Shown here: positions 50,846 to 59,084 of the stretch, piece after piece
How the letters are laid out: every line of letters begins with the position of its first letter
How positions within the stretch are numbered: position 1 is the first letter of the stretch
Assembly (NCBI GenBank): GCA_002717515.1
Contig: PBEC01000018.1
Span: forward strand, 134,630 to 198,629
Direction: 5' to 3'
From: Flavobacteriales bacterium
GTDB taxonomy: Bacteria; Bacteroidota; Bacteroidia; Flavobacteriales_C; GCA-002722245
Length of the DNA stretch: 64,000 bases
Position numbers and translations under genes: made by a program
Notes under the pieces: model-generated
Told to the model about the DNA's origin: nothing
The model's database searches: none
The model's input: the letters and a program-made list of their open reading frames with translations, nothing else

Positions 50846-51705
50846 TCAGCTGCATCGTATTCAGAGTCAAAACTGGATTGAACTCTTTTTAAAGAGCCAT
50901 CTTCTTGTCCCAAAGTAGCCCAGACCTCATATTTTCCACTGATCTTTTCTGCGTAAACTCCAAGGGGTAGTTGACACCCTCCATCTAATTTGTTCAAAAC
51001 GCTTCTTTCAATATTAACAATAGATTTAACATCTGGGTTATTTATTTTGGAAACGTATTTTTTAGTTTCTTCATCTTCAGATCGAGTTTGCAAGCCAAGC
51101 ACTCCTTGCGCTGGTGCTGGAACAAAATCTTGTGGTTTTAAAATTTCTACTTGAAATTCTGATAGATCAATATTTAATCTTGAAACTCCTGCATTTGCTA
51201 AAACAATGGCATCATAATCTTCTTCACGAAGTTTATCAATCCTTGTTGGAACATTTCCTCGAAGATCTTTTATTTTTAAATCGGAACGAAAGGCACTTAG
51301 TATGGATTTTCTTCTGGCTGATGAAGTTCCAACTATAGCGTTTTCTTTTAACGCCAATTGTTTTGTTGGGTCATAGGCGTTCTTTTTTATTAAAAGCATG
51401 TCTGATGGGTTCTCTCTATCTGACACAGCAACGATTTCTAAACCATCGGGCTGGTTTGTTTCAAGGTCTTTGTGAGAGTGAACAGCAAGATCAATAGATT
51501 TATCTAATAAGGCGTCTTCAATTTCTTTAGTGAAAAAACCTTTACCCTCTAACTTGTCAAAGCTAAGATGCTGGATTTTATCTCCTTGAGTTTTTATAAT
51601 GTGTATTTCAACTTCACAACCTAACTTTTGCAACTTGCTTTTTACAAAGTTTGCTTGCCATAATGCTAAATCACTTCCTCTGGTTCCTATTTTAATTAAT
51701 GCCAT
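50815..51705 (-). CDS. hemC: Hydroxymethylbilane synthase (porphobilinogen deaminase)
   Basis: KIGTRGSDLALWQANFVKSKL, IVGTSSARRKSIL, DLRGNVPTRIDKL, LDGGCQLPLGVYA. Confidence 0.96.
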   Translation of the reverse strand: MALIKIGTRGSDLALWQANFVKSKLQKLGCEVEIHIIKTQGDKIQHLSFDKLEGKGFFTKEIEDALLDKSIDLAVHSHKDLETNQPDGLEIVAVSDRENPSDMLLIKKNAYDPTKQLALKENAIVGTSSARRKSILSAFRSDLKIKDLRGNVPTRIDKLREEDYDAIVLANAGVSRLNIDLSEFQVEILKPQDFVPAPAQGVLGLQTRSEDEETKKYVSKINNPDVKSIVNIERSVLNKLDGGCQLPLGVYAEKISGKYEVWATLGQEDGSLKRVQSSFDSEYDAADSIVHALKKN

Positions 51706-51797
51706 GATACTAATTTAGGATAAAGCAGTTAAGATTTCATCAAATATAATTATGTTTTTAAATCATAGCATAAATTTCATATATTATTAAAAAATTA

Positions 51798-52268
51798 TTG
51801 AACCTTTATGTTATGTCTAATTATTGGATGAAATGGAAACCTAAAAATTTTTTCTTATTTCTGAGTTTACTTTTTTTATTTTCTTTTACAGTAAGTTCTG
51901 ACCAAAATGTCTATGATATAATCATTCAAAAGACAATAAAGAAAATAGGAAAGCATTTGTACCAAGTTAAAATAGATGTTAAAAATGGTGGCATGGTGAA
52001 TGGAATTGCTAAATACGAGGCAAAACTGCCACTTTCGGCCGATTTTGTCAAAGAAGTTAGTAAGGACAAAACGGTAAACTTTAAAGTTGAAAAAAGGAAA
52101 ATTAAAATAATTTGGATGTACTTGAGAAACAATAAAAACTATTCAACGGTTTTTCAAATGAGATCTCATCGTTCAATTAATAAATTAAAGATGTATGGTG
52201 ATTTTCACGGACATAGCTCAGGTAAGCAATTTAGATTGAGAGATACAACCTCATTTTTACTTCCTTAA
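51798..52268 (+). CDS. Hypothetical exported protein
   Basis: 156 aa; hydrophobic signal-like segment NFFLFLSLLFLFSFTVSSDQ; TTG or internal ATG start. Confidence 0.55.
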   Translation: MNLYVMSNYWMKWKPKNFFLFLSLLFLFSFTVSSDQNVYDIIIQKTIKKIGKHLYQVKIDVKNGGMVNGIAKYEAKLPLSADFVKEVSKDKTVNFKVEKRKIKIIWMYLRNNKNYSTVFQMRSHRSINKLKMYGDFHGHSSGKQFRLRDTTSFLLP

Positions 52269-52278
52269 AGTTTTGCTT

Positions 52279-53664
52279 TTAATCTTGATGAATTACTATG
52301 AGTTTCTTTTTTAACATCTCGTGAACTGAGTATTCGATACCTCCCAATCCTTCTCCACTCAATCCTTGTCCGCCAAAAGGCATCCAGTCGACTCTGAATG
52401 CAGGATGCGTATTAATCATAACAGCAGTGCCGTTCAATGTTTCTGTAAATTTTAATGCGGAATTGATGGAGTTTGTGTAAACTGCCGATTGAAAAATGTA
52501 TGGAGAATTATTGGCAAGTTGAATGGCTTCATTTATTTTTTTGAACGAATAAACGCAAATCACGGGTCCAAATATCTCCTCTTTGCTTACTAAACTATTT
52601 TTATTCGGATTTAATAAAACAGTGGGTTCATAGCAATTGTTTTGAAGTTTATTCCCTCCGCAAATTAGTGTGGCACCTTCATTAATGGCCAGTTGTACCC
52701 ATTCATCGATTCTATCCAATGCAGATTTTGAAATTACAGGACCAATCAATGAGTTTTCACTTTTTGGGTTTCCTACTTTTTGTACTTGTGCCTGAAGATT
52801 TAATTGTGAAATAAACTTATCTATGATTTCTTCATGAACAAAAATTCTTTGCGCAGACACACAAACCTGTCCGGCATGATAAAACCCAGCTTTTACAATT
52901 TGAGGAACAGCATTGTTCAAGTTTGCATCTTTTGCAACAACAACTGGAGCAATTCCTCCATGTTCCAGAACAATCCTTACTCCTGGTGCCATTTTTTGTT
53001 TTATTGACCAGCCAATCTCACTTGAGCCAATAAAAGAAATGTAGCCAAGTAAGTCACTTTGAGCCAGGATTGAGGTGGTTTCATTATCGCATATTAAATA
53101 GGTACACCATTCTTTTGGGAGACCTGCTTCGTATATTGAATTAATTATTTCTTTACTTGTTAATGGAGTAGATAAAGCAGGTTTGTAAATAACTGGACAA
53201 CCTGCAGCAATACAGGGTATAATTTGATGAATGGCCAGATTAATGGGATGATTAAATGCACTTATTGACAGAACAACTCCAATTGGTTTTTTTTGAGTGT
53301 AAGCGAGTTTTTTTTCACTTGCAGAATTTAAATTCATTGGAATCATTTCTCCTTTAATATTCCGAACGGCTTGGATTCCTAGTTTTACTCCTTCGAGAGC
53401 GCGATTCATTTCTAATTTAGTGTCTTGAATTGGTTTTCCACCTTCAGAAACACTTAATTCAATAAGTTTGTTTTTGTTTTTAAGCAGTAATAGATGCAGA
53501 TTTTCAAGAATTTTTATTCTTTTTTCTTTTGAAATACCGGAAGGGTTTTTAGTGTGTAATGTATGGGCTTTCGTAAGTATTTGAAGGGCATCTTTTTTAC
53601 TTGTAAAATTTACAGTTGAAATTTTATCAGAAGTAAAAGGATTTTCTATGTTCAAATTTGTCAT
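52279..53664 (-). CDS. Aldehyde dehydrogenase family protein
   Basis: PIGVVLSISAFNHPINLAIHQIIPCIAAGCPVIYKPA, EHGGIAPVVVAKDANL, GQVCVSAQRIFV, EEIFGPVICVY. Confidence 0.94.
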   Translation of the reverse strand: MTNLNIENPFTSDKISTVNFTSKKDALQILTKAHTLHTKNPSGISKEKRIKILENLHLLLLKNKNKLIELSVSEGGKPIQDTKLEMNRALEGVKLGIQAVRNIKGEMIPMNLNSASEKKLAYTQKKPIGVVLSISAFNHPINLAIHQIIPCIAAGCPVIYKPALSTPLTSKEIINSIYEAGLPKEWCTYLICDNETTSILAQSDLLGYISFIGSSEIGWSIKQKMAPGVRIVLEHGGIAPVVVAKDANLNNAVPQIVKAGFYHAGQVCVSAQRIFVHEEIIDKFISQLNLQAQVQKVGNPKSENSLIGPVISKSALDRIDEWVQLAINEGATLICGGNKLQNNCYEPTVLLNPNKNSLVSKEEIFGPVICVYSFKKINEAIQLANNSPYIFQSAVYTNSINSALKFTETLNGTAVMINTHPAFRVDWMPFGGQGLSGEGLGGIEYSVHEMLKKKLIVIHQD

Positions 53665-53697
53665 ATCCTTAATTTAAAGAAAGATGAAGGCTTTTGG

Positions 53698-55065
53698 TTA
53701 TGAGAAAAGGTCACGGAAAACCTCTTCTATTTTTTTTACTTTAAAAACTGTTATTTCATTAATGGTACTTAATGCACTTAAATCATTATACTTTGAAACA
53801 TATATCTTTTCGAAACCAAGTTTTTGAGCTTCTACAATTCTTGATGAAATTTTTTGAACTGGTCTCACTTCGCCCGATAAACCAACTTCTCCTGCAAAAC
53901 AAACCTTACTTGAAATGGAAATATCTTCCCTACTTGAAACAATAGCAGATAGCACTGCGAGATCGGAAGCAGGGTCTTCAATCTTTATTCCTCCAGTTAT
54001 ATTTAAAAAAACATCTTCCATTCCTACTTTAAAACCGCATTTTTTTTCAAGTACAGCCAATAGCATATTCATTCTTCTTGCATCAAACCCGGTTGTGGTT
54101 CTTTGGGGAGTTCCATATGCAGCTCTTGAAACAAGGGCTTGAGTTTCAATCATTAAAGGTCGTATTCCCTCCAGGTTAGCTGTTATTGCGACGCCACTTA
54201 AGTCTTCCTCACGAGCAGAAATCAGTATTTTTGAAGGGTCAGTAACTGGTTTTAGTCCCGATTCCAACATCTCATATATACCCAATTCATTAGTAGATCC
54301 GAACCTGTTTTTTATGCTCCTTACAATTCTGTAAAAATGGTTTCTATCTCCTTCAAATTGAAGAACGGTATCTACCATATGTTCTAAAACTTTTGGGCCG
54401 GCAAGACTTCCTTCTTTGTTGATGTGACCTATTATAAACGTTGGTAGTGATAAACTCTTGGAAAAAGCTAAAATCTCAAAAGTACATTCTCTAATTTGAG
54501 AAACGGTTCCTGGTGCTGAGTCTAAATTATTCGAGTGGAGTGTTTGAATGGAATCAATTATTAAAATATCAGGATTGAGCGTTTCTGCAGCACTTCGAAT
54601 AATGGTTGTATCTGTTTCTGTTAAAATAAAAATATTTTCAGAAGATTTAGGATTTATTCGATCTGCTCTTGTTTTGATTTGTTCGTCACTTTCTTCACCG
54701 GAAACATATAACACTTTGAATTGAGGGTTTAAAAGTGCTATTTGCAACATTAATGTAGATTTTCCAATCCCGGGTTCTCCGCCAAAAAGAATTAAAGAAC
54801 CAGGAATTGCTCCTCCCCCTAAAACACGATTAAGTTCTTTATCGGTAAAAACTAAACGCTTTTGAGTTAGAGGTTGAACATCATTGAGTGCTCGAGCTTT
54901 TTTCGCTGTTCTCGAAGTGTTTTTTAATGTGGAAATACCTGAACCGTCAGAAATAATTTCTTCTACAAAAGAATTCCAAGCACTACATTGAGGACATTTA
55001 CCCAGCCATTTGGCAGATTGATTTCCACAACTTTGACATACAAATGTTGTTTTTTTCTTGGCCAA
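53698..55065 (-). CDS. radA: DNA repair protein RadA (Sms)
   Basis: Zn finger FVCQSCGNQSAKWLGKCPQCSAWNS, Walker A GGEPGIGKSTLMLQ, KNRFG motif, Lon-like C-terminus. Confidence 0.97.
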   Translation of the reverse strand: MAKKKTTFVCQSCGNQSAKWLGKCPQCSAWNSFVEEIISDGSGISTLKNTSRTAKKARALNDVQPLTQKRLVFTDKELNRVLGGGAIPGSLILFGGEPGIGKSTLMLQIALLNPQFKVLYVSGEESDEQIKTRADRINPKSSENIFILTETDTTIIRSAAETLNPDILIIDSIQTLHSNNLDSAPGTVSQIRECTFEILAFSKSLSLPTFIIGHINKEGSLAGPKVLEHMVDTVLQFEGDRNHFYRIVRSIKNRFGSTNELGIYEMLESGLKPVTDPSKILISAREEDLSGVAITANLEGIRPLMIETQALVSRAAYGTPQRTTTGFDARRMNMLLAVLEKKCGFKVGMEDVFLNITGGIKIEDPASDLAVLSAIVSSREDISISSKVCFAGEVGLSGEVRPVQKISSRIVEAQKLGFEKIYVSKYNDLSALSTINEITVFKVKKIEEVFRDLFS

Positions 55066-55067
55066 TT

Positions 55068-55508
55068 TTATTCATTTACAGCCTTTTCAAACTCATACCA
55101 CTGAGATCCGTTATCTGTTTCTCTACGAATGGTTAAATAAGATTCAGTTATGACTTGTATATCCCAATCTCCGGCATAAACACTCTCTCTACAATATCCT
55201 TCAGGAAGAGCTATGGTAAGTACTCCATTTTTTAAAACATACGGACCATAATTACAAGTGTCAAGATCACCTGTTGGAGGTTCGTTGTCGTCTCCATCGG
55301 TAGCCGCAATGTAAACTCTACTCTCCTTAAAATACCATCGGTAATCTAAATCAGGTACGGGCTTCGTTATTAATATCCATTCACCAAGTAGGTACTCTCT
55401 GTTTTGCTTGTTACAAGAGATTAAACAAATTGAGCTGAAGATTATAGCTAGTGATATGTACAAGTTTTTTTTCATGACAACACAATTAAAACGTGAATAT
55501 ACAAACAA
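55068..55508 (-). CDS. Small lipoprotein, lipocalin-like
   Basis: Lipobox ISLAIIFSSICLISCNKQ from Met near 55472, LLGEWILITKPVPDLDYRWYFKE. Confidence 0.65.
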   Translation of the reverse strand: MFVYSRFNCVVMKKNLYISLAIIFSSICLISCNKQNREYLLGEWILITKPVPDLDYRWYFKESRVYIAATDGDDNEPPTGDLDTCNYGPYVLKNGVLTIALPEGYCRESVYAGDWDIQVITESYLTIRRETDNGSQWYEFEKAVNE

Positions 55509-55509
55509 T

Positions 55510-56010
55510 TTAACTTTTACTGAAACTTTGAATCTTAGTTACAATTTTACTTGTTGAATACCCAGGGAGGAATGGTATTATTTCAACACGACCACCACTT
55601 TTCTTTACTTCCTCTGCACCAACGATTGTCTCAATCGTATAGTCTCCTCCCTTTACCAAGATACTGGGTTTTAGTTGAGTAATTAAATTGATTGGCGTTT
55701 CTTCTTCGAATACAATTACGAGGTCAATACATTCCAAAGCAGCCAAAAGGTTGGAGCGGGATTTTGTTGAATTAATTGGGCGTGACGGACCTTTTAGTTT
55801 CCGAACGGAATCTGAAGAATTTACGCCAACTATTAATTTACTTCCTAAATCTTTGGCTTTGCACAAGTAGTCAATGTGACCCAAATGCAGTAAATCAAAA
55901 CAACCGTTTGTGAAAACAATAATCTCTTCATTGGAATTCCAATCTTGAATAGTTCTTTTCGCTTTTTCAAGATTTTGAATTTTTGATGAGGATTTTTTTA
56001 AGCTCGACAA
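55510..56010 (-). CDS. rfaE2: D-glycero-beta-D-manno-heptose 1-phosphate adenylyltransferase (RfaE2/HldE C-domain type)
   Basis: IVFTNGCFDLLHLGHIDYLCKAKDLGSKLIVGVNSSDSVRKLKGPSRPIN; ILVKGGDYTIETIVGAEEVKKSGGRVEIIPFLPGYSTSKIV. Confidence 0.95.
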   Translation of the reverse strand: MSSLKKSSSKIQNLEKAKRTIQDWNSNEEIIVFTNGCFDLLHLGHIDYLCKAKDLGSKLIVGVNSSDSVRKLKGPSRPINSTKSRSNLLAALECIDLVIVFEEETPINLITQLKPSILVKGGDYTIETIVGAEEVKKSGGRVEIIPFLPGYSTSKIVTKIQSFSKS

Positions 56011-56361
56011 TTATTTCAGTTTATTAGTAGACGTATCGGGAAATACAATAGTTGGCTTAAATTGTTTAGCCTCTTCAAAATTCATTTGGGCATAAGCGAT
56101 GATTATTATAACATCTCCAACCGCTACTCTTCGGGCGGCAGGACCATTTAAGCATACATTTCCAGAACCTCTTTTTCCTTTAATTACGTAGGTTTCTAGC
56201 CGTTCTCCGTTATTAATATTAACGATTTGAACTTTTTCGCCCTCTATTACATTACTTGCGTCCATAATATCTTCATCAATTGTAACGCTTCCAATGTAAT
56301 TCAAATCGGCTTCAGTAACCGTTACCCTGTGAATTTTAGATTTTAAAACCTCAACTAACAT
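56011..56361 (-). CDS. panD: Aspartate 1-decarboxylase
   Basis: 116 aa; [56 protein letters not shown]. Confidence 0.97.
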   Translation of the reverse strand: MLVEVLKSKIHRVTVTEADLNYIGSVTIDEDIMDASNVIEGEKVQIVNINNGERLETYVIKGKRGSGNVCLNGPAARRVAVGDVIIIIAYAQMNFEEAKQFKPTIVFPDTSTNKLK

Positions 56362-56435
56362 AATGCAAAATTACAACTATTTGTCAAATAATTTAAGTCC
56401 TCTTTTTTTTACTTGGCTTGAATTTTTTTTAAAAT

Positions 56436-56465
56436 AAAAAAGGAGCTGATTACAGCTCCTTTTTT
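56436..56465 (-). terminator. Terminator downstream of tRNA-Cys
   Basis: AAAAAAGGAGCTG-ATTA-CAGCTCCTTTTTT near-perfect palindrome, U tract on the minus strand. Confidence 0.9.
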
Positions 56466-56466
56466 G

Positions 56467-56537
56467 AGGTTGCGGACGGAATCGAACCGCCGTAGCAGGT
56501 TTTGCAGACCTGTGCCTAGCCACTCGGCCACGCAACC
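56467..56537 (-). tRNA. tRNA-Cys (GCA)
   Basis: Reverse complement GGTTGCGTGGCCGAGTGGCTAGGCACAGGTCTGCAAAACCTGCTACGGCGGTTCGATTCCGTCCGCAACCT: cloverleaf, anticodon loop CTGCAAA, U73 discriminator. Confidence 0.96.
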
Positions 56538-56599
56538 TTTTAAATTTGAGATTTCAAAGATAAAACAAATCCTTTAGTTTGTCCAAAATTTAATTGCGC

Positions 56600-57223
56600 T
56601 TATTGTACAGTATATTCCACTAAATCGGAATATCCCCCTAAAAGCGCTGAACCACTCTTTATTAAACCAATTCCGTTAGCGTAATAGTACCTGTAGTCAT
56701 TAGTAGACATAATGTAATCCCCGTCAAGGTAAGTTTCGATATCTAAATCAATTACCAAAACATCTTCAAACAAGTTGTTGTTTACCTCTAAAGATTCCAG
56801 TTTTTCATGAATCGTAAATTTGTAAACATTTTTTGTGATAAAACCATAAGTGTTAACAGAAATATCAAATCCCCATTCGTCTCCTTCATTACCTTTTTCT
56901 TTAAGAATTACATGAGGTTCATTGTCTCCGTAAACCGCTTCATCAATTATCAGATAATCACTACCTGATTTTCTAATTAAGTTACTCGCACCCTGATCAT
57001 TTTCAATCTTGTAGTATAGTTTCCCTCCGATTGTTGTGTCACTGTTAATGAAAGTTTCGTAGGCAATAGCTCCTGTATAGCTCCAGTTGTTGCCAATGTT
57101 TAATGGTAAATAGTCTTCAGTTGATGTTGATGTTGATGTTGATATTGATGTATCTTCATCTTTCTCACAGGATGAAAATATGAATAAACTCACCGATAAT
57201 AATGTAATTAATTTTGTATTCAT
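56600..57223 (-). CDS. Hypothetical lipoprotein
   Basis: Lipobox SLFIFSSCEKDED followed by a Ser/Thr repeat linker (STSTSTST); YLPLNIGNNWSY. Confidence 0.75.
   Translation of the reverse strand: MNTKLITLLSVSLFIFSSCEKDEDTSISTSTSTSTEDYLPLNIGNNWSYTGAIAYETFINSDTTIGGKLYYKIENDQGASNLIRKSGSDYLIIDEAVYGDNEPHVILKEKGNEGDEWGFDISVNTYGFITKNVYKFTIHEKLESLEVNNNLFEDVLVIDLDIETYLDGDYIMSTNDYRYYYANGIGLIKSGSALLGGYSDLVEYTVQ
57121..57150. repeat. Hexanucleotide tandem repeat (TTGATG x5, one TTGATA)
   Basis: ttgatgttgatgttgatgttgatattgatg; encodes the lipoprotein linker. Confidence 0.9.
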
Positions 57224-57269
57224 TGTTTAAATTTTTATCAAATTTAATATATTTTTTAAAATAAATTAT

Positions 57270-57307
57270 TCTTAATACAATACTATTTAATAATTGTTGT
57301 ATTAAGA
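57270..57307. promoter_or_regulatory. 11-bp inverted repeat, 16-nt spacer, in divergent intergenic region
   Basis: TCTTAATACAA (57270-57280) and TTGTATTAAGA (57297-57307). Confidence 0.6.
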
Positions 57308-57560
57308 TTGCAATGGAGTCAATGAATGCAACTGTTAGTATTGAAATAGGATATGTTATTAAAATTACATCTGGTTCGAAAAAGAGAAAATATTTCGAAT
57401 TTATAAACGCTTTTGTTCATTATAATTTTCATCAATTTGGTTTCCTTATTAGAGTTTTATAAGGATATTCTTATGACCATATAAGAATTTTTGAAAAAGA
57501 TATGGATAGTCAATTCGCATCAAATTCTTATTTTTACGTAGAATAATTCTAAATAAGGAT

Positions 57561-58661
57561 ATGATTCCAAATAAAAAGAAGATTTTAGAAGCGTTAAGTT
57601 CCGTTCAGGAGCCGGACTTAAAAAAGGATATTGTAGAATTAAATTTGGTTGATGAAATCGTTTGTGAAGAAAATACAGTCTCTTTTACTGTAAAGGTGCA
57701 CAATCCTGCCATGCACAGTAAGAAAAAAATGGAGGAGGCTTGTGAATTTGCAGTTCACCGGTTTATTTCAAAAGAAATTATAGTTAATATAAAAGTAATC
57801 CCTTTGCCGGCGGACAGAGAACCTGAACAAAGAAAGATTCTCCCTGGAGTTAAGAACATAATTGCAATTTCATCAGGTAAAGGGGGAGTAGGAAAATCTA
57901 CAATTACTTCAAATTTAGCTGTTGGTCTCGCGGATTTAGGATATAGTGTTGGTCTTATAGATGCTGATATTTACGGTCCGAGTATGCCTTTAATGTTCGA
58001 TGTCGCTGATGAAAAACCATCAACAGTTGATGTGGAGGGGAAAAATTATATTAAACCAATTGAAAGTCATGGCGTTAAAATTTTGTCGATTGGTTTTTTT
58101 GCAGATGCAAACCAGGCAATTGTTTGGAGAGGACCAATGGCAAGTAAAGCATTACAGCAAATGTTCATGGATACGTACTGGGGAAGTTTAGACTATTTAC
58201 TTATTGATTTACCACCAGGAACGGGAGATATTCACCTGAGTCTTGTTCAAACGGTTCCGGTAACAGGAGCGGTTGTTGTTTCTACACCTCAGGGCATTGC
58301 TTTGGCGGATGCTAAGAAAGGAGTTGGAATGTTTAAGTTGGAAAATATTAATGTACCGGTTTTGGGTATCGTTGAAAACATGGCTTATTTCACACCTGCC
58401 GAACTTCCTGAAAATAAATATTACATTTTCGGAAAAGAAGGAGGTGCTCAGTTGGCTGAACAATTGAATGTGAAATTGCTTGGTCAAATACCTTTAGTGC
58501 AAAGTATTTGTGAAGCAGGAGAGGCTGGTAGACCTGCGATTTTGCAAGAAACTACACTTCAAGCAAAGGCACTAAAAGAAATGGTAATTGAGGTGGACAA
58601 GGCAACAAAAGAAAGGAATGAAACGCTTGGGCCTACAAAGCTTGTTAAATTAAACAGTTAA
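57561..58661 (+). CDS. apbC: Mrp/NBP35 family Fe-S carrier ATPase
   Basis: N-terminal DUF59; ISSGKGGVGKSTITSNLAVGLADLGYSVGLIDADIYGPSMP; LIDLPPGTGDIHLSLVQ. Confidence 0.95.
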   Translation: MIPNKKKILEALSSVQEPDLKKDIVELNLVDEIVCEENTVSFTVKVHNPAMHSKKKMEEACEFAVHRFISKEIIVNIKVIPLPADREPEQRKILPGVKNIIAISSGKGGVGKSTITSNLAVGLADLGYSVGLIDADIYGPSMPLMFDVADEKPSTVDVEGKNYIKPIESHGVKILSIGFFADANQAIVWRGPMASKALQQMFMDTYWGSLDYLLIDLPPGTGDIHLSLVQTVPVTGAVVVSTPQGIALADAKKGVGMFKLENINVPVLGIVENMAYFTPAELPENKYYIFGKEGGAQLAEQLNVKLLGQIPLVQSICEAGEAGRPAILQETTLQAKALKEMVIEVDKATKERNETLGPTKLVKLNS

Positions 58662-58672
58662 AGTAATTTGAA

Positions 58673-58927
58673 TTGATGAATAAGCAGGATATCATATCAA
58701 AAGTTGAGATTGGCTTGAACAAGGTTCGCCCGTTTCTTCAGTCCGATGGAGGTGATGTAAGAATTGTTGATTTGTCTGAGGATGGAGTTTTGAAACTTGA
58801 ATTTCTTGGGAATTGTAGCTCATGTTCAATGAGCAATATGACATTTAAGTCTGGTATTGAAGAAAATGTTTTAATGGAGGCCCCGGAAATCAACTCAATT
58901 ATAGTGACCAATTTGACAGCAAATTAA
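58673..58927 (+). CDS. NifU C-terminal domain protein (Fe-S scaffold)
   Basis: VRPFLQSDGGDVRIVDL, LEFLGNCSSCSMSNMTFKSGIE (CxxC). Confidence 0.95.
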   Translation: MMNKQDIISKVEIGLNKVRPFLQSDGGDVRIVDLSEDGVLKLEFLGNCSSCSMSNMTFKSGIEENVLMEAPEINSIIVTNLTAN

Positions 58928-59084
58928 AAAATCATTTAAAACTGACGTAAATCTGCAATAATTAGGCTATTAGTGTTATTTTTGAAGACTGAAAAATTTG
59001 GTAAATACATAATTTACTGACTTTTTAAAAAAAATTAAAGAAATCCTTACAGTACAAAAGGTTTAATAGAGGAAAAAGTCTGTT

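Noticed and set aside
50429-50918. Plus-strand 96-aa ORFs over hemD
   Set aside because: Antisense to recognisable HemD sequence; they appear because hemD is truncated in the track.
58000-58487. Small ORFs overlapping mrp
   Set aside because: Alternative frames of a conserved ATPase.
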